Shown piece after piece: positions 1-8,004 of a stretch of 19,002 nucleotides of DNA. Made by a program: the position numbers and the translations under genes. The stretch spans positions 1 to 19,002 of the forward strand of contig DATAXI010000129.1 in NCBI GenBank assembly GCA_036266845.1, read 5' to 3'. The notes under the pieces are model-generated. The model did not search any database, was not told the DNA's origin, and saw nothing but the letters and a program-made list of their open reading frames with translations. The number at the start of each line of letters is the position of its first letter. Position 1 is the first letter of the stretch. The DNA comes from DATAXI01 sp036266845 (GTDB taxonomy: Bacteria; Verrucomicrobiota; Verrucomicrobiia; Chthoniobacterales; Chthoniobacteraceae).

Positions 1-1
1 T

Positions 2-46
2 TTCGAATTTCATCATTTTCGGGGTATGCTGATTGCTGATGAGTGA
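2..46 (+). CDS. Possible 3' end of an upstream gene (partial)
   Basis: An open frame enters from the left edge and stops at the TGA at 44-46, giving the C-terminal residues FEFHHFRGMLIADE. The stop overlaps the start of the next gene in the arrangement ATGAGTGA (ATG at 39-41, TGA at 44-46), a typical translational-coupling overlap. Only 14 codons are visible, so neither the family nor coding potential can be judged. The call rests on the overlap geometry alone, and an open stretch this short could occur by chance. Confidence 0.3.
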   Translation, partial: FEFHHFRGMLIADE

Positions 47-1634
47 GCCCAACTTTCCCAGCCCCGAGGAATTACAGAAGAAACTGTCCGATTTCATGAA
101 GAGCCAATTTGGGAATCACGTTTCCATTTCCACCCAGGTCAGCCCGGCTCAGGAGGGTCCCGCCGGCGAGCCGCTCCGCCCCTCGGACGAGGCGTTCAAA
201 TTTGGCCATCTGCCACGGGATATCAAGGCCCACCTGGACCGCTACGTCATCCGGCAGGACGATGCGAAGCGCGTCCTCGCGATCGCCGTGTGCGACCATT
301 ACAACAACGTCAATTACATGCGGAAGCTGGAGGCGGAGGATGAGAAGAAAGCGCGCGAGACGGAGTACACCAAGCAAAACGTCATCCTGCTCGGCCCCAC
401 CGGTGTCGGAAAGACCTACCTGGTCAAGCACATCGCGGAGCTTATCGGCGTCCCCTTCGTCAAAGCGGACGCGACGAAATTCAGCGAAACCGGCTACGTG
501 GGGGGCGATGTCGAGGACCTGGTGCGCGAGCTCGTGCAGCGGGCGGAAGGGGATATCGACCTCGCCCAATACGGCATCATCTATATCGACGAGGTGGACA
601 AAATCGCCTCGACCTCCAGCACCATGGGCCGCGATGTCAGCGGGCGCGGCGTGCAGACCGCGCTGCTGAAGCTGATGGAGGAGACCGAGGTGCCGTTGCG
701 CGCCGCCAATGACATCCAGGGGCAATTGCAGGCCGCCATCGAGTTCCAGCGCAGCGGCGGCCGGCCCCGGCGGCAGACCATCAATACGCGCCACATCCTT
801 TTTATCGTCTCCGGCGCGTTCGAGAAAATGCGCGGCGTCATCGAGCGCCGGGTCCGCCAGAGCACCATCGGCTTTTCAGCCCCCGCCGATGGCGCGGAGG
901 ATGGGGAACTGCTTCAGCACGTCTCCACCGCGGACTTTGTGGAGTACGGCATGGAGCCGGAATTCATCGGGCGCCTGCCGGTGCGCGTCGTCTGCCGGGA
1001 GCTGGGGATCGGCGATTTATTTGAGATTCTCCACCGGTCTGAGGGGAGCATCGTGCGGCAATACGAGCGCGCATTCCGGGCCTACGGGATCGAGGTGTTT
1101 TTCGAGGAAGCCGGGCTGCGGCGCATCGCGGAGCTGGCGGCGGAGGAAAAAACCGGCGCGCGCGGTCTGCTTACGGTGTGCGAGCGCCTGCTGCGCTCCT
1201 TTAAGTATGAGCTGCCGGGCTCGGGCGTGAATCGCTTTACCGTCGATCCGGTGCTGATCGAGGACCCGGACAAGCGCCTCGCGGAATTGCTTGAGCAAGG
1301 CCAGCGCGCGATGGCGGAGGAGCTGGCCGCCGTCGCCCGCGAGTTCGCGCGCCGTCTTTCCAGCAGGTACAACCTGAGGGTGGAATTGACTCCGGGCGCA
1401 ATCGAACGGCTCGTCGAGCGAGCCTCGGCCGAGAACATCCACATGCGCGACCTTTGCGCGGAGGTGTTCAAGGATTATGAATTTGGCCTTAAGCTGGCGG
1501 AAGGGACGGCGGAACCGCTCCTCCTGACCGAGGAAGCGGTTGCAAATCCCGACCGTTACCTCAGCGAGTGGCTGGTCAAGCGCTACCGCGCCGAGCGCCG
1601 CGGCACGGAGCCGCAGGAGAGCGCGGGCCAATAG
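39..1634 (+). CDS. ClpX-like AAA+ unfoldase without zinc finger, with C-terminal extension
   Basis: AAA+ ATPase of the ClpX type, expected to unfold proteins and feed them to the ClpP peptidase in the cytoplasm. Numbering is from the ATG at 39; a TTG two codons upstream is also possible, but the ATG overlaps the stop of the preceding frame. Residues 1-60 lack the Cys4 zinc-binding domain of classical ClpX. The ClpX-like core follows: Walker A GPTGVGKT at 119-126, pore-loop GYVG, Walker B IIYIDEVDK with D184 and E185, and sensor-2 motif EKTGARGL. An IGF tripeptide at 277-279 sits in the loop that docks ClpP in known ClpX proteins. At 531 residues it is about 100 longer than E. coli ClpX. The excess is a C-terminal extension (about 415-531) that looks like a second, diverged copy of the small domain (349-414 against 444-510). 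No clpP lies nearby. The ClpX family call is firm; its substrates are unknown. Confidence 0.9.
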   Translation: MSEPNFPSPEELQKKLSDFMKSQFGNHVSISTQVSPAQEGPAGEPLRPSDEAFKFGHLPRDIKAHLDRYVIRQDDAKRVLAIAVCDHYNNVNYMRKLEAEDEKKARETEYTKQNVILLGPTGVGKTYLVKHIAELIGVPFVKADATKFSETGYVGGDVEDLVRELVQRAEGDIDLAQYGIIYIDEVDKIASTSSTMGRDVSGRGVQTALLKLMEETEVPLRAANDIQGQLQAAIEFQRSGGRPRRQTINTRHILFIVSGAFEKMRGVIERRVRQSTIGFSAPADGAEDGELLQHVSTADFVEYGMEPEFIGRLPVRVVCRELGIGDLFEILHRSEGSIVRQYERAFRAYGIEVFFEEAGLRRIAELAAEEKTGARGLLTVCERLLRSFKYELPGSGVNRFTVDPVLIEDPDKRLAELLEQGQRAMAEELAAVAREFARRLSSRYNLRVELTPGAIERLVERASAENIHMRDLCAEVFKDYEFGLKLAEGTAEPLLLTEEAVANPDRYLSEWLVKRYRAERRGTEPQESAGQ

Positions 1635-1757
1635 GCGCGACAGAACGCGGACAATCGCAGGGAAATGCATGTTTCCTCGCGACCGCCGCCCCGCGTCCTC
1701 GTGATTCTGAAATCAACCTGGCCCGGAGTCCGAAACGGGATTGCATTTCGATGAAGA

Positions 1758-3512
1758 TTGCGAACACTGCGACCCCTTGCACCGTTGAATCGCCCCTTGA
1801 ACCTCAGCCCAGAACATCGCATCGCCGGCATCCTCGCGCCGCTCTTTGCCCTGCGCACGAAGCAGGACCTCGGCGTCGGAGATCTGGCGGGCCTGCGGGA
1901 GCTGGTGGAGTGGGCCGCCGAAACCGGCTTCAAGCTGGTCCAATTGCTGCCCATCAATGAAACCGGCGCGGACAATTCCCCCTACATGGCCGTCAGCTCC
2001 GCGGCCATCGAGCCCTCGACGCTCGAGATCACCCCGGACCGCGTGCCGGGCCTGACACCGGAGGCATTCGCGGAGACGCTCACCGGTGTGGATGTGGCGA
2101 AGCTGCGCAAGGGGCCCGTCTCCTATTCGCAGGTCAAGCCGCTCAAGCTCGGTCTGCTGCGCCGCGCATTCGAGAACTTTTCCGCATCGGACCTCGCCCG
2201 CAACACGCGCCGGGCAAAGGCCTTTCGCCAATGGGTGGCCGCGCAGGCTGGCTGGATCGAGGCTTACGGCCTCTTTCGCGTGCTGATGGATGAGAATGGC
2301 GTGAACGAGCAATGGGACCTCTGGCCTGAGAACCAGCGCACCCACGCCGCCGCCCAGGCATGGCTGGAGGCGCAGCCCGCCGCGGTGCGCAAACGCATCT
2401 GGAAAGAAGCGCGCTTTTACCAATGGGTCCAGTGGGTCGCCTTCCACCAATGGGAAGAGGCGAAACTTCATGCCGGGCAGCATGGCGTCGCCCTCATGGG
2501 CGATGTCCCGTTTGGCGTTTCCTATTACTCCGCGGATGTCTTCGCGGAGCCGGATTTGTTTGATCTGCAATGGAGCGGCGGCGCTCCGCCGGAGCCCGCT
2601 TTCGTCAGCGATCCCTTCGTCGTCAAGTGGGGCCAGAACTGGGGCGTCCCGCTATACCAATGGGCGCGCCACCGGGAAACCGGCTTCCGCTGGTGGCGGC
2701 AGCGCGTGCGCCTCACGCGGGGGATGTTTCACCTTTTCCGCATCGATCATGTGCTCGGCTTTTATCGCATCTACGCCTTCCCATGGCGGCCGCAGGAGAA
2801 TCCGCACTTTGCCAATCTCAGCAACGAAGAAGCGCGCGCGCGCGCCGGCGGACGCCTGCCGCGATTCTTCGCGCATGACGATGAGACAGAGCAGCACCGC
2901 GCGCTCAATCGCAGGGAGGGCGAGGAATATCTCCGCGCATTGCTGGAGGAAACCGGCGAGCACCGTCTCATTGGCGAGGACCTCGGGACGGTGCCGCCCT
3001 ATGTGCGGCCCAGCCTCACTTCACTCGGCATCGCCGGCTTCAAGATTCCCATCTGGGAGCCAAAATGGGATGGCTGGCTCATCGATGGCGCGGACTATCA
3101 GCGGCTCTCCCTGGCCACCTACGCCACCCACGATCACGAGCCGCTGCGCGCCCGGTGGGATCGCCTCTACCACGATACCCAGGCCGGCAAGGAACCTGCG
3201 GCCGCCGCCGCCTGGGATCAAATGGTCAAGCTCACCGCCTTTGCCCATTTGCACATGCAAAACCCGCAGCCCTGGAGCGACGATCTCCATCGCAGCCTCC
3301 TGCTCGCCCTTTTCCGCTCCAATTCATGGATCGCCGTTTGCATGATCACCGATCTCTTCGGCGCCACCCAGCGTTTCAATGTCCCCGGCGCCATCGCGGA
3401 GTCCAACTGGAGCGAGCGCCTTCCGTGCGAAGTGGGAAAATGGCGGAAGCGCCCCGAGCTCAAGGCGCTGGCCGGCGCGATAAAGGAGCTATTGAAGCAA
3501 ACAGGACGGTAG
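1758..3512 (+). CDS. malQ: 4-alpha-glucanotransferase (amylomaltase, GH77)
   Basis: Transfers alpha-1,4-glucan segments between maltodextrins in the cytoplasm, as part of maltose or glycogen-derived dextrin metabolism. All three GH77 catalytic carboxylates are visible: the nucleophile D330 in FRIDHVLGF, the acid/base E407 in IGEDLG, and D459 in ATHDHEPL. The length of 584 residues fits the compact DPE1-like form. The start is uncertain. The frame opens at a TTG (1758), further TTG codons lie in frame at 1785 and 1797, and there is no in-frame ATG near the beginning of the homologous region and no Shine-Dalgarno sequence. An ATG at 1751 opens another frame (MKIANTATPC...) that would join this one by a +1 shift near 1797. 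The gene follows the unfoldase by 123 bp and is followed by a hairpin terminator. Family call is secure. Confidence 0.93.
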   Translation: MRTLRPLAPLNRPLNLSPEHRIAGILAPLFALRTKQDLGVGDLAGLRELVEWAAETGFKLVQLLPINETGADNSPYMAVSSAAIEPSTLEITPDRVPGLTPEAFAETLTGVDVAKLRKGPVSYSQVKPLKLGLLRRAFENFSASDLARNTRRAKAFRQWVAAQAGWIEAYGLFRVLMDENGVNEQWDLWPENQRTHAAAQAWLEAQPAAVRKRIWKEARFYQWVQWVAFHQWEEAKLHAGQHGVALMGDVPFGVSYYSADVFAEPDLFDLQWSGGAPPEPAFVSDPFVVKWGQNWGVPLYQWARHRETGFRWWRQRVRLTRGMFHLFRIDHVLGFYRIYAFPWRPQENPHFANLSNEEARARAGGRLPRFFAHDDETEQHRALNRREGEEYLRALLEETGEHRLIGEDLGTVPPYVRPSLTSLGIAGFKIPIWEPKWDGWLIDGADYQRLSLATYATHDHEPLRARWDRLYHDTQAGKEPAAAAAWDQMVKLTAFAHLHMQNPQPWSDDLHRSLLLALFRSNSWIAVCMITDLFGATQRFNVPGAIAESNWSERLPCEVGKWRKRPELKALAGAIKELLKQTGR

Positions 3513-3548
3513 TCCCCATTTCCGCGCCACGAATTGCGAAAATTTTTC

Positions 3549-3585
3549 CAAGAACCGTCTGGCCCATGGGGCGCGTTCTTGTTTT
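3549..3585 (+). terminator. Probable Rho-independent terminator after malQ
   Basis: CAAGAAC (3549-3555) pairs perfectly with GTTCTTG (3575-3581), with a shorter GC pairing nested inside (GCC at 3562-3564 with GGC at 3570-3572). The outer arm is followed at once by TTTT (3582-3585). The position 37 bp after the malQ stop and before mdh fits an intrinsic terminator. The internal bulge makes it less than ideal. Confidence 0.5.
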
Positions 3586-3622
3586 GCTGGACCCCTTCCA
3601 TTACCGCATCTCTTAAAAAGCC

Positions 3623-4606
3623 ATGAATCAGCCCATCAAAGTTGCCGTCACCGGCGCCGCCGGTCAGATCGGATATTCCCTCCTGTTTCGCATCGCCTCC
3701 GGCGCAATGTTCGGCCCGGAGCAAACCGTGGAATTGCAATTGATCGAGGTGCCCCAGGCGCTCGGCGCGCTCGACGGCGTCGTCATGGAGCTGCAGGACT
3801 GCGCCTTCCCGCTCCTCAAGGGCATCGTCGCCACATCCGATCTCGACGAAGGCTTCCGCGGCGTCAACTGGGCTCTCCTGGTGGGCAGCGTGCCGCGCAA
3901 GGCCGGCATGGAGCGCAAGGATTTGCTCGGCATCAATGGCAAAATCTTCATCGGCCAGGGCCAGGCCATCCAGCGCAACGCCGCCGCCGACATCCGCACC
4001 CTGGTCGTCGGCAACCCGTGCAACACCAACTGCCTCATCGCGATGAACAACGCAAAGGACATCCCGGGCGACCGCTGGTTTGCCATGACTCGCCTGGATG
4101 AAAACCGCGCCAAGTCCCAGCTCGCGCTCCGCGCCGGCGTCGATGTCACGAAGGTCACCAACCTCGCCATCTGGGGCAACCATTCCGCCACCCAATACCC
4201 GGATTTCTATAGCGCCCGCATCGATGGCAAACCCGCGGTGGATGTCATCGGCGATCTCGACTGGCTCAAGAACACCTTCATCCCCACGGTGCAGCAGCGC
4301 GGCGCCGCCATCATCAAGGCCCGCGGCTCCTCCAGCGCCGCCTCCGCCGCCAATGCCGTGGTGGATACGGTTCGCTCCATCGTCGTGCCCACTGCCTCCA
4401 GCGATTGGCACAGCGTCGCCATTCGCTCCAACGGCGAGTACGACGTCGATGCCGGCCTCATCTCCTCATTCCCCATCCGCAGCGATGGAACCAAACTCGA
4501 AGTCGCCAAGTGGGTCGATATCCCCGAGTTCTCCCGCTGGAAGATCGACCAGAGCATCGCCGAGCTCAAAGAAGAGCGGGACCTCGTAAAAGACCTGCTG
4601 GGCTGA
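3623..4606 (+). CDS. mdh: Malate dehydrogenase
   Basis: NAD-dependent oxidation of malate to oxaloacetate, the last step of the TCA cycle, in the cytoplasm. The protein has 327 residues, the usual length of the bacterial MDH group that resembles eukaryotic cytosolic enzymes. Visible are the Rossmann motif GAAGQIGYSLL (11-21), the mobile substrate-binding loop segment VPRKAGMERKDLL, NPCNTN, the relay aspartate D159 in MTRLDENRAKSQ, and the proton-acceptor histidine H187 in WGNHSATQYPD. The arginines of the substrate loop (PRKAGMER) identify malate rather than lactate as substrate. The start ATG has no Shine-Dalgarno sequence. A terminator-like hairpin lies between this gene and malQ, so it may be transcribed alone. 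It converges with the PA14-like gene on the other strand. Confidence 0.97.
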   Translation: MNQPIKVAVTGAAGQIGYSLLFRIASGAMFGPEQTVELQLIEVPQALGALDGVVMELQDCAFPLLKGIVATSDLDEGFRGVNWALLVGSVPRKAGMERKDLLGINGKIFIGQGQAIQRNAAADIRTLVVGNPCNTNCLIAMNNAKDIPGDRWFAMTRLDENRAKSQLALRAGVDVTKVTNLAIWGNHSATQYPDFYSARIDGKPAVDVIGDLDWLKNTFIPTVQQRGAAIIKARGSSSAASAANAVVDTVRSIVVPTASSDWHSVAIRSNGEYDVDAGLISSFPIRSDGTKLEVAKWVDIPEFSRWKIDQSIAELKEERDLVKDLLG

Positions 4607-4621
4607 AGCGGTTTTCCCGCT
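4607..4621. terminator. Weak hairpin between convergent genes
   Basis: AGCGG (4607-4611) and CCGCT (4617-4621) form a 5 bp stem with a TTTTC loop directly after the mdh stop. It lies in the 23 bp spacer between two convergent genes, where a shared terminator is expected. The stem is short and lacks a clean T-run on either strand. Confidence 0.3.
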
Positions 4622-4629
4622 CCCCCCGC

Positions 4630-5913
4630 TCACAGCTTTTTCCGGAAGAACTGGTCGAAATCCTCGCTGCCGTTTGCGGCGTCCGAGGGGGGCTGCGCCT
4701 TCCAGACCGGACCGTTTTCCTGGTGCGGCGCGTAGCTGGAGTCGCCGGGCCTCAGCGCCGGCAGCGGCGCATCGGCCAGCCGCAACACCGGCAGGATGGG
4801 GTTGCCCCTGGCATCTTTCTGATACTCGGCGCCGTCTTTCTCGACCAGGAGCACGGCATAGGTCTTCCCGCCCGGTTCCTCGCCGATGAGCACATCCATA
4901 TCGTAAAACATACCGGCTTCCGCGTGAAAGCCGGGACCCTCCGCAAACCCGTGCGGGATTTCGCTCCAGCCGTAATACAAATCCTTTTGCTCCTTTTTTA
5001 AGGTCTCGTTTTCACCCGATTGGTTCCAGCACCGGTCCAGCACCAGCTTCCCATTGAACCGCACCAGCATCACATCGTCCCCCGCGCCCACGAAGTGGTA
5101 CTCCCCGTCTTCCGGCGGCGAAACCCGGGCCTTGTAATGCACCAGCCAGCACCGCGGCTGCACTTCCTTCTCCAGGCCGAAGGATTTCGGGCCGTCATCG
5201 GCGGAAAAATCGGGCGTGAAAATCTGCGTCGCGTAAATCGGGCTCGGACCGCGGTAATAACTGGAGAGCATCCCGTCCGGCCACCCCGCGGCGATGTATT
5301 TGCGGAAGATCTGATGATACTTCCCGGGGTCCACCCCGGTGGGACGGCGTCCCCGTGTCTGCTTCAGATCGTAGAAGACACCCACAAATGCGCCGGCGAT
5401 TTGCTGCTTGGATCCCAGCACTCCCTGCGAGCCGCTCGCGATTCCCGCCCCGCTCCCGGCCGCCGCATCCGGCCCGGATAGGCCATGGCGAAAGCCGGTC
5501 GTCAGCGCCATCGTACCGGGCATCGCCGCCTGTAGGGACGTGGCGGTCGCGGCGCTGCTCAGGATCGCGGAGGGGATGCTGCTCGCCGCGGGCATCGTGG
5601 CGCCGGATGCCGGCATCGCGACGCTCGTATTGGGCGGCAGCGTCGCATCGGGCTGCGGGTCCGGTGGCGCGGTTTCATGCTCGGTCAACACATCGCCCAC
5701 CCCCGCCGCAAAATCCGGCGGCTCCTCGCGCTGGTGGACCAGTACGATGCCGCCCACAAAGATCACGAGGAGGATGTGAACAAGGAGCGAGACGCTGAAA
5801 AAACGAGCCCTCGCAACCCGCAGGAGAATCTCCGGCAGGATCGCATGAGAGCGTTCATTCGTGAACATGGGAGGCTGCTGCGACGACATCGCAGCCCCAT
5901 TAGCGTATCCCAT
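4630..5913 (-). CDS. Membrane-anchored protein with PA14-like domain, function unknown
   Basis: A 427-residue protein not recognised as a named family. The N-terminus is cytoplasmic and basic, followed by one hydrophobic segment at about 38-59 in a context (FFSVSLLVHILLVIFVGG) that resembles the anchor of TonB-like proteins. Residues 65-165 are a low-complexity Ala/Pro/Ser/Gly/Thr linker. The C-terminal part (about 172-400) looks like a PA14-type beta-barrel: its hallmark is VSPPEDGEYHFVGAGDD (264-280) followed by VRFNGKLVLD. PA14 domains usually bind carbohydrate or sit in cell-surface proteins. Inference: an inner-membrane-tethered periplasmic binding module. Starts at 5889 (MSSQQ) or 5868 (MFTNE) are also possible; no ribosome-binding site decides. 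It lies 203 bp downstream of atpC on the same strand, and hairpins in that gap suggest a separate transcript. Confidence 0.75.
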   Translation of the reverse strand: MGYANGAAMSSQQPPMFTNERSHAILPEILLRVARARFFSVSLLVHILLVIFVGGIVLVHQREEPPDFAAGVGDVLTEHETAPPDPQPDATLPPNTSVAMPASGATMPAASSIPSAILSSAATATSLQAAMPGTMALTTGFRHGLSGPDAAAGSGAGIASGSQGVLGSKQQIAGAFVGVFYDLKQTRGRRPTGVDPGKYHQIFRKYIAAGWPDGMLSSYYRGPSPIYATQIFTPDFSADDGPKSFGLEKEVQPRCWLVHYKARVSPPEDGEYHFVGAGDDVMLVRFNGKLVLDRCWNQSGENETLKKEQKDLYYGWSEIPHGFAEGPGFHAEAGMFYDMDVLIGEEPGGKTYAVLLVEKDGAEYQKDARGNPILPVLRLADAPLPALRPGDSSYAPHQENGPVWKAQPPSDAANGSEDFDQFFRKKL

Positions 5914-5954
5914 GCCCCGCCAATCGTCCAGACGCCCGCACGAGGGGGAAATTT

Positions 5955-5973
5955 CTTCGGGCCTCGCCCGAGG
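5955..5973 (-). terminator. Possible terminator of the atp operon
   Basis: CTTCGGGC (5955-5962) and GCCCGAGG (5966-5973) form an 8 bp stem with one G-T pair and a 3 nt loop. Read on the minus strand it is followed by AGAAATTT, a poor T-run. A second GC palindrome (CCGGGG-AG-CCCCGG, 6025-6038) lies upstream in the same 203 bp gap. The gap also holds the decamer TATCGGCGAA twice, exactly 60 bp apart (6001 and 6061). One or both hairpins may end the atp transcript. Confidence 0.3.
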
Positions 5974-6116
5974 ACCCGCAAGTCAGGATAGCCCGTGCCC
6001 TATCGGCGAACAGAATCTGTCCCGCCGGGGAGCCCCGGACAGCGCATCGGCCTTGCCGGTTATCGGCGAAATATTTGGAACCGGGGCGCACTGATCTGCC
6101 GCCCCTCGCGGAACTC

Positions 6117-6527
6117 TCAGGAATGCCTGCGCCGCTTCACGTGGAGCTGGGCCAGCGATTTCTGCAACGCGGCCTCGACGCTCGCAACTTCTTCCGCCGT
6201 CAGGTGCTCGCCGTGCAGCGCTGCCTGCGCCCGTTTCACGGCTTCCTCCGCGGCGGACTCGTCGATGGACTTCTCCTCGATCGCCATGTCCGTGAGCACG
6301 GTCACGCTCTCCGCCGTCACTTCGACAAAGCCCTCGCCCACCGCCATGTATAGGTCCCGGCCCTGGCTGGTCACCCGCAGCTCTCCCGGCTTGATCATGG
6401 TCATCAGCGGGATGTGCCTGGGCAGGATGCCCAGCTCCCCATCCACCCCGGGGACGTACACCACTTCCACATCCTGCGAAAATACCTTCGCCTCCGGAGT
6501 GACAATTTCGAGCTTCAGTGTGGCCAT
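6117..6527 (-). CDS. atpC: F1Fo ATP synthase subunit epsilon
   Basis: Central-stalk subunit of F1. It couples rotation of the c-ring to the catalytic head and can inhibit ATP hydrolysis through its C-terminal helices. It has 136 residues, full length. The N-terminal beta-sandwich is recognisable from LEIVTPEAKVF and VPGVDGELGILPRHIPLMT (roughly 5-45). The C-terminal helical hairpin follows from about residue 88, rich in Ala and Glu. It is the last gene of the operon, 24 bp after atpD. No Shine-Dalgarno sequence is visible. Confidence 0.96.
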   Translation of the reverse strand: MATLKLEIVTPEAKVFSQDVEVVYVPGVDGELGILPRHIPLMTMIKPGELRVTSQGRDLYMAVGEGFVEVTAESVTVLTDMAIEEKSIDESAAEEAVKRAQAALHGEHLTAEEVASVEAALQKSLAQLHVKRRRHS

Positions 6528-6551
6528 TTTTCAGGAAATAGCGCGGGCCGC

Positions 6552-7976
6552 TTATTGGCCGATCTGGTCGATGCCGCCCTTCATGTAGAAATTGCCTTCC
6601 GCGACGTCGTCATGTTTGCCGTCCAGGATTTCCTTAAAGCCGCGGATCGTCTCGACCACGCTGACATACTGGCCCGGCGTGCCGGTAAAGACTTCCGCCA
6701 CGTGGAAGGGCTGCGAAAGGAAACGCTGGATTTTGCGGGCCCGGTAAACGGTCAGCTTATCGTCCGGCGAGAGTTCGTCCATGCCCAGAATGGCGATGAT
6801 GTCCTGCAGATCCTTGTACCGCTGGAGCACCCGCTGCACGCCGCGCGCCACCTGGTAATGCTCGTCGCCCACGATTTCCGGCGCGAGCGCCTTGGAGGTG
6901 GAGGCGAGGGGATCCACCGCCGGATAAATGCCCAGCTCCGCGATGGAACGCTCCAGCACGATGGTGGAGTCCAGGTGCGCGAAGGTGTTTGCCGGCGCGG
7001 GGTCGGTCAAATCGTCCGCCGGCACGTACACAGCCTGGAAGGAGGTGATGGAGCCCTTTTTGGTGGAGGTAATGCGCTCCTGCAGATCGCCCATCTCGGA
7101 GGCGAGCGTCGGCTGGTAACCCACCGCCGATGGCGTGCGGCCCAGCAGCGCGGAAACCTCGGAGCCGGCCTGCGAGAAACGGAAGATATTGTCGATAAAG
7201 AGGAGCACATCCTGGTTCTTCTCATCGCGGAAGTACTCGGCCATCGCGAGTGCGGAGAGCGCGACCCGGAGGCGCGCGCCGGGAGGCTCGTTCATCTGGC
7301 CATAGACCAGCGCCACTTTGGATTCCGCCAGATTGGCCTGGTTGATGACGCCGGCATCGCTCATTTCGCCGTAAAGATCGTTGCCCTCGCGCGTCCGCTC
7401 GCCCACCCCCGCAAACAGGGAGAAGCCGCCGTGGCCCTTGGCGATGTTATTGATCAGCTCCATGATGACGACGGTTTTGCCGACGCCCGCGCCGCCGAAG
7501 GCGCCCACCTTGCCGCCCTTGGTGAAGGGGCAGATCAGATCGATGACTTTGATGCCGGTCTCGAGCACCTGGGCCTTGGTGTCCTGATCGATCAGCGGCG
7601 GAGCCGGACGATGGATCGGATATCGCTTGGTCGCGTTCACCGGACCGCGCTCGTCCACGGGATCGCCGGTCACGTTGAACACCCGCCCCAGCACGCCCTC
7701 GCCCACCGGCACGGAAATCGGCCCGCCGGTGGCCCTAAGGCTCATCCCGCGCTTCAGGCCTTCCGTGGAGGACATGGCGATTGCGCGCACCCAGTTCTCG
7801 CCCAGGTGCTGCTGCACCTCGAAGACCAGCTTGGTGGGGCGGCCGCTCACTTCGTACTCGATTTCGAGTGCGTCATAAATCTTGGGCAGCTCGGCGCCGG
7901 TAAAATCGACGTCAACGACGGGGCCGATGACCTGCACGATGATGCCGGTCGTATTGGAGGCGGTGGCGGTGGACAT
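6552..7976 (-). CDS. atpD: F1Fo ATP synthase subunit beta
   Basis: Catalytic subunit of F1, which makes ATP from ADP and phosphate at the inner face of the membrane. It has 474 residues. The P-loop GGAGVGKT is at 161-168 with K167; the catalytic glutamate lies in GVGERTREGNDLY and the Walker B strand in DVLLFIDNIFRF. The segment TKKGSITSFQAVYVPADDLTDP and the DELSPDD loop (DELSEED in most F1 beta subunits), which contacts gamma, are present. The ATG lies 28 bp after atpG, with no Shine-Dalgarno sequence. Confidence 0.99.
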   Translation of the reverse strand: MSTATASNTTGIIVQVIGPVVDVDFTGAELPKIYDALEIEYEVSGRPTKLVFEVQQHLGENWVRAIAMSSTEGLKRGMSLRATGGPISVPVGEGVLGRVFNVTGDPVDERGPVNATKRYPIHRPAPPLIDQDTKAQVLETGIKVIDLICPFTKGGKVGAFGGAGVGKTVVIMELINNIAKGHGGFSLFAGVGERTREGNDLYGEMSDAGVINQANLAESKVALVYGQMNEPPGARLRVALSALAMAEYFRDEKNQDVLLFIDNIFRFSQAGSEVSALLGRTPSAVGYQPTLASEMGDLQERITSTKKGSITSFQAVYVPADDLTDPAPANTFAHLDSTIVLERSIAELGIYPAVDPLASTSKALAPEIVGDEHYQVARGVQRVLQRYKDLQDIIAILGMDELSPDDKLTVYRARKIQRFLSQPFHVAEVFTGTPGQYVSVVETIRGFKEILDGKHDDVAEGNFYMKGGIDQIGQ

Positions 7977-8004
7977 GGTAGGTGTTGGGATTTTTTCTTT
8001 GCGA

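Noticed and set aside
1661..1676. GGAAA...TTTCC dyad around ATGCAT between the unfoldase gene and malQ
   Set aside because: Arms are only 5 bp, the dyad is imperfect and no promoter elements lie beside it.
3218..4411. 397-codon minus-strand frame over malQ and mdh
   Set aside because: Crosses two clear genes in antisense; Gly/Ala/Asp/His-rich composition without motifs.
6001..6070. Decamer TATCGGCGAA repeated 60 bp apart
   Set aside because: Only two copies, no further flanking identity and no linked gene; chance is a sufficient explanation.
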